Assembly: GCF_014522305.1 (NCBI RefSeq)
Contig: NZ_CP041982.1
Coordinates: 563,001 to 627,000, forward strand
Origin: Lactobacillus sp. PV034
GTDB lineage: Bacteria > Bacillota > Bacilli > Lactobacillales > Lactobacillaceae
Direction: 5' to 3'
Length of the DNA stretch: 64,000 nt
A program made the position numbers and the translations under genes. A model generated the notes under the pieces. That model did not search any database. It saw only the letters and a list, made by a program, of their open reading frames with translations, and had not been told where the DNA came from. Positions 57,043 to 64,000 of this stretch are shown here, piece after piece. Position 1 is the stretch's first letter. Each line of letters opens with the position of its first letter.

Positions 57043-59199
57043 TTATTTACAAGTTACCGTTAACTTACTATTTTGACTAATTACCTGATCTTTTGGTGTA
57101 TTTTGAGAAGTTACCTTGTTGCCTGAACCAGAAATTGTAATCGAGATACCTGTTACTGAACTAAAACTCATTACTTCTTGTTTTGTCCAGCCTTTCATGT
57201 CTGGACATTTCACAGTACCACCTGTATATAATAAAACTTTTGTTCCATTATTCACCTTAACCCCAGCAGCAGTAGCTTGCTGAACAACAGTTTTACCATT
57301 ACCAATTATTTCAGCTGTCAGTCCCCTGTCACCTAAGCTAGATTTAGCCTTATTAATACTCTTATTTGTTACATCTGGTACTTCAACCTTAGTAACTGAA
57401 GCATGGCTAGATGAAACGCTCAATCTATTAACTAAAGGTTTAAAAATTTGAGCTAAAATCATCTCGGGATCATCAGTCATTTTTTGTGGTTGACGCATTG
57501 TAATATAAACACAATATCGCGGATCATTAGCTGGCGTTAATCCTACTACAGAGAAAACATAGTTGTTATCACCTGTCAAATAACCACCAGTTGGTCCCGC
57601 AATTTGAGCTGTTCCCGTTTTGACAGCCAAACTTGTACCATCTATTTTATAAGCACGTCCTGTACCATACTCTTTATTTACAACATCTTGCATTAAGTCA
57701 AGTGTCTTTTTAGCTGTTTCTTCAGAAAAGACTGGACTACCAACTTTTTCACGATGGAATGATGAGACTGTTTTTCCATCCGGAGACACAATTTTATCTA
57801 CCAATTGTGGTTTAATCATCTGACCGCCATTTGCTAACGCACTGTAAACTTGCATCATTTGCATAACATTTACATTAACACCCTGACCAAATGAAGTAAC
57901 GGCACCGTCCAAATTACTTTTGACACTTACTAAACCAGGATTTTCTCCAGGAAGAGTAACATTAGTTTTTTCGCCAATATGAAATTTCTTTAAGTATTCT
58001 TTCCACGTCTTATTACCCATCTCTTGTTCGAGCGTTGCCATACCTACATTACTTGAACGAGGAAATGCTTGTGACATTGGAATTGAACCCCATCCACTTG
58101 TATTCCAGTCATGGATGGTTGAGCCATTTAAAGTAATTGAACCTGAACGATAAAGTTGATTAGGATTATAAGTACCAGTCTGAATTGCAGCAGTCATTGA
58201 AAGAATTTTAAAAACTGAACCAGGCTCATATGAATCTTGAATCAAAATATCACGCCAATTTGAATCAAGCCCCTTCTTGGTTTGAGGGTCAAATGTTGGT
58301 CGTTGAGATGCCGCAAGAATTTTACCTGTTTTTACATCTTCTACAACTGCGGTTAGACTTTTTGGATCATATTTATTTTGAACATTATCTAATAAGTTCT
58401 CCATATATGTCTGTAATTGGGAATCAAGGGTTAAATAAATATTATCCCCATCTTGCTTTGGTTTATAAACATGTGCATTAGAAGATGTTTGGTATTGAGC
58501 AGCATCAACGAAAGTCTCGCGATAACCATTTTTTCCAGCTAATTGTTTATTAAAATATTCTTCGATTCCCATTGTACCCACTAATGATTGACTTGAACTA
58601 TTGTGAGAATCATTCTGTAATTGTGCCAATCCGATAATATGGGAAGCAAAGGTTCCATTAGGATAAAGACGAGAATTTGTTTCTTCAAATTTAATTCCTG
58701 GTAATTTCATGGCCTGAATTTTTTTCTTTTGTTCCATGGTTAAGCCAGAACCAGCACTACCAAATTCTACTTGATAAGCCTTATGCTTGGGATGAAGGTA
58801 TTTCAGAATTTTTTCTTTACTAATAGGTAAAACCTCTGCTAGTTTACTGGCAGTCTTTTCTTTATCACTTACATACATGGGACGATTTTTGTAATCAACC
58901 GAACTTTTATCAAGAATCGCATATACAGTATAAGAATGAGAATCTTCAGCAATCGTTAAGCCATTACTATCATAAATAGTTCCCCGAGTTGCTTTTAAAA
59001 CTTCATTACGCTTATACAAATCATTAGTTCTTTTAGCAATATCTTGGCCTGCGACATCACGTGAGATGCCTAAATATAAAAATCTACCTATAAATACAAG
59101 AAAAACCAAAGCCAGGACTACTTGGAGGATTCTCCCCACCGTAAAGCGGTAGCCGTGGGCTTTGGATCTATTCTTGTTCAAATTATTGAATTTTTTCAT
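57043..59199 (-). CDS. Penicillin-binding protein 2X-type septal transpeptidase with PASTA domains
   Basis: A 718-residue class B PBP partner of FtsW. Seen: basic N-terminus and one membrane segment (about 25-45), pedestal domain with ATRGTIYDSNG, transpeptidase motifs SxxK in YEPGSVFKI (about 326-334), SSN in RSSNVG, KTG in VKTGTAQIAG (about 529-538), then two PASTA domains (about 595-660 and 660-718) that bind wall or support activity. All active-site residues are present. Shares one base with the ftsL stop. Confidence 0.96.
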   Translation of the reverse strand: MKKFNNLNKNRSKAHGYRFTVGRILQVVLALVFLVFIGRFLYLGISRDVAGQDIAKRTNDLYKRNEVLKATRGTIYDSNGLTIAEDSHSYTVYAILDKSSVDYKNRPMYVSDKEKTASKLAEVLPISKEKILKYLHPKHKAYQVEFGSAGSGLTMEQKKKIQAMKLPGIKFEETNSRLYPNGTFASHIIGLAQLQNDSHNSSSQSLVGTMGIEEYFNKQLAGKNGYRETFVDAAQYQTSSNAHVYKPKQDGDNIYLTLDSQLQTYMENLLDNVQNKYDPKSLTAVVEDVKTGKILAASQRPTFDPQTKKGLDSNWRDILIQDSYEPGSVFKILSMTAAIQTGTYNPNQLYRSGSITLNGSTIHDWNTSGWGSIPMSQAFPRSSNVGMATLEQEMGNKTWKEYLKKFHIGEKTNVTLPGENPGLVSVKSNLDGAVTSFGQGVNVNVMQMMQVYSALANGGQMIKPQLVDKIVSPDGKTVSSFHREKVGSPVFSEETAKKTLDLMQDVVNKEYGTGRAYKIDGTSLAVKTGTAQIAGPTGGYLTGDNNYVFSVVGLTPANDPRYCVYITMRQPQKMTDDPEMILAQIFKPLVNRLSVSSSHASVTKVEVPDVTNKSINKAKSSLGDRGLTAEIIGNGKTVVQQATAAGVKVNNGTKVLLYTGGTVKCPDMKGWTKQEVMSFSSVTGISITISGSGNKVTSQNTPKDQVISQNSKLTVTCK

Positions 59200-59564
59200 T
59201 AACGGACATTCCTAATGTTACTTTCAATTAGGCGTAAGCCTTCTTGTTTAGCAATTTTATTCATTCGAGATGATGAAGTTAATTCACCAATTTCTTGACG
59301 CAAATCTGTATTTCGATTTTGTGTAGCTAACACACTTTGTTCTGAATCGGTCAACTTATGCTGAGCATTAGTTGAAGAGATACTTGCTGAAACCAACAAG
59401 GTCATCATCACTAAAGTGATTAAGCTTCCTAATACAATCAATGTTTTCTCTAATCGATTTAAAGGAACATTTTTTGGATTAAGAATAATCTTTTTTTGTG
59501 GCTGCCCAGCCTCTCGAGTAACTGGTTCTTGATAATTATATATTTTTGCCGAGCTATCAGCCAT
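59199..59564 (-). CDS. ftsL: Cell division protein FtsL
   Basis: A 121-residue bitopic protein. Seen: cytosolic N-terminus (about 1-37), one membrane segment (about 40-62), and a short extracellular leucine-zipper-like coiled coil (about 65-115). Sequence is poorly conserved in this family; assignment rests on size, topology and position between rsmH and the PBP gene. Confidence 0.92.
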   Translation of the reverse strand: MADSSAKIYNYQEPVTREAGQPQKKIILNPKNVPLNRLEKTLIVLGSLITLVMMTLLVSASISSTNAQHKLTDSEQSVLATQNRNTDLRQEIGELTSSSRMNKIAKQEGLRLIESNIRNVR

Positions 59565-59588
59565 ACTTTTCTCCTTAGAATAAATTTC

Positions 59589-60536
59589 CTATAACTTTTC
59601 TGCAACCCTCAACTTGGCACTGTGTGAGCGATTATTCTCGTTCAATTCTTCACTACCTGCCACGATAGGTTTACGACTTACCAGTCGCAATGTTGGTTTG
59701 GCATCCGCAGGTGCCATTGGCATTCCTCGTGGAATCTCCACTTCGGAATATTTTTTAAAAATATTCTTAACGATCTTGTCTTCATGAGATTGGAAGGTAA
59801 TAACACATATCCTACCACCTGGTTTAAGCAGCTCAATTGCTTCTTCAAGTGATTGTTTCAAGACATCCAGTTCATTATTCACAGCAACTCTAATTGCTTG
59901 GAAGGTCTTTTTGGCTGGGTGTCCACCACTTCTTCTTGCAAAAGCAGGGATTGCTTCTTTAATAATATCTACGAGTTCAAAAGTTGTAACAATAGGATGT
60001 TCTAGTCTTTTTTCAACAATCTTTCTGGCAATTTGGCGAGAATATTTTTCATCACCATATTGATAAAGAATGTCAGCTAATTCTTTTTGACTCCAGGTAT
60101 TAACTATAGTATATGCATCTAATTCTTGATCACGGTTCATCCTCATATCTAGTCTTGCATCAAAGCGATAAGAAAACCCCCGTTCTGGTTGATCAAATTG
60201 CGGAGATGAAACACCTAAGTCATAATAGATTCCATCAATGCCATCAGAAAAACCTAGCTTTACTAGATTATCTTTCAAATGACTAAAATTATCATGAACT
60301 AATTCCAATCTCGGCTCACTGCCTGCTGCCATTTTATCCGCAAAGTTTAACTTTGCTGCCTCAATAGCATAGTCATCTTGATCAAATCCAACTAAAGTTC
60401 CCTTATCAAGTTGATTCAAGAGATAACGAGCATGACCACCGCCACCAAATGTAGCATCCACATAAAGTCCATTCTCTTTAAGATTTAAATTTCTAATTGT
60501 TTCGTGTAAAAGTACACTATAATGCTTGAATTCCAT
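59589..60536 (-). CDS. rsmH: 16S rRNA (cytosine1402-N4)-methyltransferase RsmH
   Basis: A 315-residue SAM-dependent methyltransferase (formerly MraW) modifying the ribosomal P site. Seen: HYSVLLHETIRNL, GLYVDATFGGGGHARYLL (SAM motif, about 23-40), GVSSPQFDQPERGFSYR near 108-124, RSGGHPAKKTFQAIRVAVN (read as family motif KTFQAIRVAVNNEL) near 205, and ICVITFQSHEDKIVK near 245. Confidence 0.97.
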   Translation of the reverse strand: MEFKHYSVLLHETIRNLNLKENGLYVDATFGGGGHARYLLNQLDKGTLVGFDQDDYAIEAAKLNFADKMAAGSEPRLELVHDNFSHLKDNLVKLGFSDGIDGIYYDLGVSSPQFDQPERGFSYRFDARLDMRMNRDQELDAYTIVNTWSQKELADILYQYGDEKYSRQIARKIVEKRLEHPIVTTFELVDIIKEAIPAFARRSGGHPAKKTFQAIRVAVNNELDVLKQSLEEAIELLKPGGRICVITFQSHEDKIVKNIFKKYSEVEIPRGMPMAPADAKPTLRLVSRKPIVAGSEELNENNRSHSAKLRVAEKL

Positions 60537-60541
60537 AATTA

Positions 60542-60973
60542 TTATATCTCGATGTCATCCAAGTCTTCAGCGATGTCGTCATAGTTTTCGTTGGCATCAT
60601 CGGCAAAATCTTCCCACCGATCTGCTGACCAAATTTCAATTCGATCAGATACCCCAACGATTACACATTCTTTCATCAATTCAGCGTGGTCTTTCAGTGT
60701 CGTGGTCAGATTGACACGGCCTTGCTTATCGAATTCAGTTTCCATCGCTCCTGAGTAGAAAAGACGTGTAAACTTACGCGCACTTCTCTTTGTCAGAGGA
60801 AGTTTGGCTAACTTAGCTTCAATTTTTTGCCATTCTGGTAAAGGATAACCAAAAATACAGCCTTCCATACCACGGGTAAATACTACTTTTTCACCAATCT
60901 CGTCACGAAACTTGGCTGGTATAATCAACCGCCCTTTGCTATCGAGATTATGATGATATTCACCCATGAACAT
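60542..60973 (-). CDS. mraZ: Transcriptional regulator MraZ
   Basis: A 143-residue AbrB-fold DNA-binding protein that represses the dcw operon by binding repeats in its own promoter. Seen: MFMGEYHHNLDSKGRLIIPA and a second copy of the DxxGR motif in DKQGRVNLTTTL near 84-95, the two swapped-hairpin halves. GGAGGG precedes the ATG. A matching operator lies 30-66 bases upstream. Confidence 0.97.
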   Translation of the reverse strand: MFMGEYHHNLDSKGRLIIPAKFRDEIGEKVVFTRGMEGCIFGYPLPEWQKIEAKLAKLPLTKRSARKFTRLFYSGAMETEFDKQGRVNLTTTLKDHAELMKECVIVGVSDRIEIWSADRWEDFADDANENYDDIAEDLDDIEI

Positions 60974-61002
60974 GGTCTAGCCCTCCTTTCCAAATTCTAA
61001 TT

Positions 61003-61039
61003 TACCACAAATCCCCACTTTCTACCACACAGTTTCCCA
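61003..61039 (-). promoter_or_regulatory. MraZ operator repeats
   Basis: On the - strand, TGG-starting repeats begin at 61039 (TGGGA), 61027 (TGGTA), 61017 (TGGGG) and 61007 (TGGTA), with spacings of 12, 10 and 10 bases. Direct repeats of TGGGN with about one-turn spacing are the known binding sites of MraZ, so autoregulation of the dcw operon is expected. Confidence 0.65.
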
Positions 61040-61089
61040 TTTTTTTGAAAAATAAGTTATTTTATTAATACTTTTTATTTATATATACT

Positions 61090-61123
61090 AAAAAAGCCTT
61101 CTAGCATAAGAACTAGAAAGCTT
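61090..61123 (-). terminator. Intrinsic terminator after the DUF3397 gene
   Basis: An 11-bp stem with one G-U pair on the - strand (AAGCTTTCTAG/CTAGAAGGCTT), 8-base loop, then a run of T. It isolates the DUF3397 gene from mraZ. Confidence 0.8.
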
Positions 61124-61147
61124 AAATTAGACAAAAATAAGTGGGGC

Positions 61148-61483
61148 TTAAAGTAAAACTACAATAAATAAACCAACATACCAAAACACCGAGCACGCGA
61201 TTAAATAATCCCACAATTGTCTCAAAGTCTTTTTCATTGAAATATTTTTATTTTGGACCGCTATCTTAATAGTAACAATTAAAATTAAAATAAAATAGAA
61301 TAAAAACCCATACGGTAAAAACGAAGGCTTATGCTTCAAAGTTGTCAACAATTGACAAGCTGGAATGAAAAAGAGGGGCAAAATATCATATCCCTTAAAT
61401 TTTGCTTTTGGAAATACTTTAACAATTAAAGCATCTAACAGTAAGCCTAATATTGGTAATAAAAAAATCCATATAATTTGCAT
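61148..61483 (-). CDS. DUF3397 family membrane protein
   Basis: A 111-residue protein with three to four membrane segments (about 2-22, 38-55, 60-78, 90-110). The start is the ATG at 61481-61483 (MQIIWIFLLPILG), placed by GAGGAAATC upstream; a frame 19 codons longer has no site. The DUF3397 family is found beside mraZ in many Lactobacillales; its function is unknown. Confidence 0.8.
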   Translation of the reverse strand: MQIIWIFLLPILGLLLDALIVKVFPKAKFKGYDILPLFFIPACQLLTTLKHKPSFLPYGFLFYFILILIVTIKIAVQNKNISMKKTLRQLWDYLIACSVFWYVGLFIVVLL

Positions 61484-61534
61484 GATTTCCTCCACTACAT
61501 ATTTTACCCTACTTTTCAAATTTAAAATATAGAA

Positions 61535-61563
61535 TTGCAAAAGTTTAAGAGCTGGACTAGAAT
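61535..61563 (+). promoter_or_regulatory. Promoter of the DUF4044 gene
   Basis: TTGCAA (61535-61540), 17-base spacer, TAGAAT (61558-61563) on the + strand, about 26 bases before the start codon. Confidence 0.55.
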
Positions 61564-61588
61564 AAAAAATAATTTAGGAGGTTCGGTA

Positions 61589-61714
61589 ATGAGCAGAAGA
61601 AAGAAAAAGAAGAAGTCAGGTTTTCAAAAATTAACCATTGTAATGGCTTGGTTGATGGCACTTATTACGCTAGTCGGCGTAGTTGCGACAGCTATTACTT
61701 ATCTAATTCAATAA
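61589..61714 (+). CDS. DUF4044-type 41-residue membrane peptide
   Basis: A short gene with a perfect TAGGAGG eight or nine bases before its ATG. The 41-residue product starts MSRRKKKKKSGFQKLT, a run of basic residues, followed by one membrane segment (about 18-38, with MAWLMALITLVGVV). This matches the DUF4044 family of very short proteins in Lactobacillales. It has its own promoter and terminator and is the only + strand gene between mreD and mraZ. Function unknown; membrane insertion with the N-terminus inside is predicted from the charge. Confidence 0.85.
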   Translation: MSRRKKKKKSGFQKLTIVMAWLMALITLVGVVATAITYLIQ

Positions 61715-61715
61715 T

Positions 61716-61748
61716 AAAAAAGAGAGGGACATATCCCTCTCTTTTTTA
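61716..61748. terminator. Bidirectional terminator between the DUF4044 gene and mreD
   Basis: A 14-bp stem (AAAAAAGAGAGGGA and complement), CATA loop, T runs on both strands, between convergent genes. Confidence 0.92.
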
Positions 61749-61755
61749 TTGGAAT

Positions 61756-62292
61756 TTATAAATAAGTTCTTTGACTTTCTAAAAATGGATATTTTTCTAT
61801 TAAATTTTTCCAAAAGGCATAAGTAATAAAGAAAATAATTACACAAACTAACCAACTTGGAAGAATACTTAATAAAAACGTCTCAAAGCCAATTTGTTGA
61901 GTTCCTATAATCGCATAAATTAAGAAAACATATAATGAAACAAATAAATAGGCAAGTAAGCATATAATTAACCGAAACCACAAGGTTTCAGGTAAAAAGC
62001 GCGTTAATTTTTGTAAGATAAAATATACCAGCGGAAAAGCAACAGTATAAATACCAAAATAACCAAAATAATAACTATCAGCTAGTATTCCTATCCCGAG
62101 TACTAACCAGATATTATTTTTATTCAAATCGTCAAAAAGCGCAATTAAGCAAATACCCACGACAGTAAACCAACAAGCTGCACCCCAATTAGGATGATAA
62201 AACACCTTTTGAAAAGCTAGGGCTAACGAACCATCAAGAATCATTGCGAAAAATAGTGCAATTCCGACATACCATTTACATAATGTTGTCAC
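61756..62292 (-). CDS. mreD: Rod shape-determining protein MreD
   Basis: A 178-residue integral membrane protein with five to six hydrophobic segments, part of the elongasome. The start is a GTG sharing one base with the mreC stop. Sequence conservation is low in this family; position after mreC and the topology (LVLGIGILADSYYFGYFGIY typical of MreD) support the call. Confidence 0.9.
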   Translation of the reverse strand: MTTLCKWYVGIALFFAMILDGSLALAFQKVFYHPNWGAACWFTVVGICLIALFDDLNKNNIWLVLGIGILADSYYFGYFGIYTVAFPLVYFILQKLTRFLPETLWFRLIICLLAYLFVSLYVFLIYAIIGTQQIGFETFLLSILPSWLVCVIIFFITYAFWKNLIEKYPFLESQRTYL

Positions 62293-63143
62293 TATTCTTC
62301 CACCTTTCTTTTGATTACACTTACAACAGATGGATCATTTAAATTTCCTGCAGGCTTAACTTCAATAATATCCGATAAACCGAAACTATCACGTGTAGTC
62401 TTGGTAACAGCTCCAATTAACAATCCTTTTGGAGAGTTACCACCCATGCCACTGGTATATATTTTAGTACCCTTTTTTAGCTTACTTGCATCTACTACTT
62501 GGGTAAATGCAAGTTGATTTTTACTCATAACAGTAATAATGCCATGGACTTTTTTTCCACTAGTAGAATCAGCTTCAACTGAAAAACGATTAGCTGATTT
62601 ATCTGTTGAAGTAATTAGCTCAACCTTTGAACTAGTGGTATCAACTTCAATTACGCGTCCAATTACGCCTCCACCTGACATTACCGGCATATTCTTTTTA
62701 ACGCCAGCTCGTGAACCTTGATTAATAATTAAAAGATCTGACCAGGTATCAGGACTACGTGAAATAACACTTGCATCTACTATATCATAATTAGTCAAAG
62801 TATCTTTAAGTTTTAAAGCATCTTTAAGTTGTTGATTTTCAGCTTCTAAAGCACTATTTCTAGCCTTTGTTTGGGCAAGACTATTAATTTGTTGCTTTAA
62901 ATGATCATTTTCATTTTCTGCTTCAACTAACTGACTAACACTATCAGCACCACCTGAAACTAATCTGATAGGCCAATCCACTACCTGACTAACAATTGCC
63001 ATTGTATCGTTACCTAGGCGCTGTACAAACAAAGGCGACTTTCGATTATTTCGCATCCTTACCGAAATAGAAAGCATGCACAAAACCCCAATAATGATAA
63101 TTAAAATTGTTAGAACTTTTCTATTTCCAAAAAACTTTTTCAT
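62292..63143 (-). CDS. mreC: Rod shape-determining protein MreC
   Basis: A 283-residue bitopic protein that scaffolds lateral wall synthesis. Seen: N-terminal membrane segment (about 8-27), coiled coil (about 65-110), and the beta-rich extracellular domain (about 115-275) with VISRSPDTWSDLLIINQGS, GVIGRVIEV and YTSGMGGNSPKGLLIG. Translationally linked to mreD. Confidence 0.96.
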   Translation of the reverse strand: MKKFFGNRKVLTILIIIIGVLCMLSISVRMRNNRKSPLFVQRLGNDTMAIVSQVVDWPIRLVSGGADSVSQLVEAENENDHLKQQINSLAQTKARNSALEAENQQLKDALKLKDTLTNYDIVDASVISRSPDTWSDLLIINQGSRAGVKKNMPVMSGGGVIGRVIEVDTTSSKVELITSTDKSANRFSVEADSTSGKKVHGIITVMSKNQLAFTQVVDASKLKKGTKIYTSGMGGNSPKGLLIGAVTKTTRDSFGLSDIIEVKPAGNLNDPSVVSVIKRKVEE

Positions 63144-63160
63144 TTACTACATATCCTAAT

Positions 63161-63183
63161 AATAAAAGCCGGCAATTGCCGAC
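63161..63183 (-). terminator. Weak hairpin between mreB and mreC
   Basis: A 6-bp GC-rich stem GTCGGC/GCCGGC with AATT loop followed by TTTTATT on the - strand, between mreB and mreC. It may reduce rather than stop read-through into mreC. Confidence 0.45.
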
Positions 63184-63189
63184 CCCTAC

Positions 63190-64000
63190 TTACTTAACTT
63201 TACGCATTACTTCAATATTCTTTAATGATTCACCGGTTCCAATGGCAACACAATCAAGTGGATCTTGTGCAATAAAGACAGGAACTTTTGTAGCATCTGA
63301 GATAACTTCTGGAAGATTCTTTAGTAACGCACCACCACCAGTTAAAACAATTCCGTGGTCAATTACATCAGCAGCAATTTCAGGAGAAGTTTCTTCAAGA
63401 GTTTCTTTAATTGCAACAATAATGCTTTGAACCACTTCTTGAATAGCTTTAGCAATATCAACAGCATCAATATCAATGGATTTTGGTAAACCTGTTACTA
63501 AATCACGTCCACGGATATTTAATGATTCAATTTCGCTAGCTTTTTCAATAGATGCTGAACCAATTTGCATCTTAATAGCTTCAGCTGTACGTTCACCAAT
63601 TAATAAATTAAAGTTTTGGTGAATATAGGCTGAAATAGCACTATTAAATTTATCTCCTGCCATTCTAGTTGAACGTGATGAAACAATTCCACCTAAAGAA
63701 ATAGTAGCTACATCAGTAGTACCACCACCAATATCGACAACCATTGAACCAGTTGGATCCATAACTGGAAGTCCAGCACCAATCGCAGCTGCAAATGGTT
63801 CTTCAATAACATAAGCTTCGCGAGCTCCTGCAACTCTAGCTGCATCAATTACGGCACGCTTTTCAACTTCAGTAACTCCAGAAGGAACACAAATCATTGC
63901 TGCTGGTTTTGAATTGCCAACTGTCTTTTCAATAAAGTACTTGAGCATTGCAGCAGTAGTATCGTAATCAGCAATTACACCATCTTTCATTGGACGAATA
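63190..64000 (-). CDS. mreB: Rod shape-determining protein MreB, partial
   Basis: The last 270 residues of an actin-like MreB; the N-terminus lies past the right window edge, since the open frame continues to base 64000 with IRP before [10 protein letters not shown], which is an internal MreB segment. Seen: phosphate-2 region [24 protein letters not shown], and the adenosine motif [14 protein letters not shown] near the end, followed by [11 protein letters not shown]. Polymerises under the membrane to direct lateral wall synthesis with MreC and MreD. MreB and Mbl paralogs cannot be separated from this part alone. Confidence 0.95.
   Translation of the reverse strand, partial: IRPMKDGVIADYDTTAAMLKYFIEKTVGNSKPAAMICVPSGVTEVEKRAVIDAARVAGAREAYVIEEPFAAAIGAGLPVMDPTGSMVVDIGGGTTDVATISLGGIVSSRSTRMAGDKFNSAISAYIHQNFNLLIGERTAEAIKMQIGSASIEKASEIESLNIRGRDLVTGLPKSIDIDAVDIAKAIQEVVQSIIVAIKETLEETSPEIAADVIDHGIVLTGGGALLKNLPEVISDATKVPVFIAQDPLDCVAIGTGESLKNIEVMRKVK

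Overview
The window is chromosomal DNA of a low-GC Gram-positive bacterium, almost certainly a Lactobacillus of the acidophilus/gasseri/johnsonii type. Grounds: AT-rich composition; strong GGAGG ribosome-binding sites with several TTG and GTG starts; a dcw division cluster in the lactobacillar order mraZ-rsmH-ftsL-pbp2x-mraY-murD-murG-ftsQ-ftsA-ftsZ-sepF-yggT-ylmH-divIVA followed by a T-box-controlled ileS; the ftsW-ylbG-rsmD-coaD-sepM-comEA-comEC-holA chain; and small families typical of the group (DUF1831, DUF4044, DUF3397, DUF2974). The species call is an inference from protein families, not a database match. No rRNA, tRNA, CRISPR array, prophage or insertion sequence was seen.

Layout. 1-9.6 kb (- strand): a mixed region with the N-terminal two thirds of a type I restriction subunit HsdR running off the left edge, a beta-hydroxyacid dehydrogenase, a lipoprotein plus secreted-nuclease pair, a lone FMN-binding protein, RecQ, small membrane or lipoproteins, a DsbA-fold protein without cysteines, a nitroreductase and a MazEF toxin-antitoxin pair. 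9.7-11.7 kb (+): a DUF2974 hydrolase fused to membrane segments, and a YbjQ protein. 11.7-22 kb (-): a phosphatase, two unknown membrane proteins, engB, clpX, tig, tuf, a TPR protein, RNase J2 and rpsO. rpsT (+) is divergent from rpsO. 22.4-31.9 kb (-): holA, comEC/comEA, sepM, coaD, rsmD, ylbG, ftsW, typA. 32.1-36 kb (+): def, rpoY, RNase J1 and a lipid kinase. 36-61.5 kb (-): recD2 with a TPR gene, a phosphatase, mnmA/DUF1831/nifS, MTA/SAH nucleosidase, the ileS T-box operon and the dcw cluster. The right edge holds DUF3397, a 41-residue DUF4044 gene (+) and mreD-mreC-mreB (-), with mreB cut by the window end.

How the genes work together. The dcw and mre blocks supply septal and lateral wall growth. 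RNase J1, RNase J2 and the RNA polymerase epsilon subunit link transcription with RNA decay. NifS supplies sulfur for MnmA tRNA thiolation, with DUF1831 between them. ComEA, ComEC and HolA sit in one overlapping operon.

The most notable observations are: (i) a well-formed candidate small RNA (near-consensus promoter, 5'-terminal stem-loop, intrinsic terminator) on the - strand between def and rpoY; (ii) a typA leader with a consensus-like promoter, then an intrinsic terminator immediately before a hairpin holding the Shine-Dalgarno; (iii) a one-base loss in an A-tract that fuses a TPR gene to recD2; (iv) a FrnE-like DsbA-fold protein lacking every cysteine; (v) a lipoprotein with a C-terminal sunset-like domain paired with a secreted nuclease.
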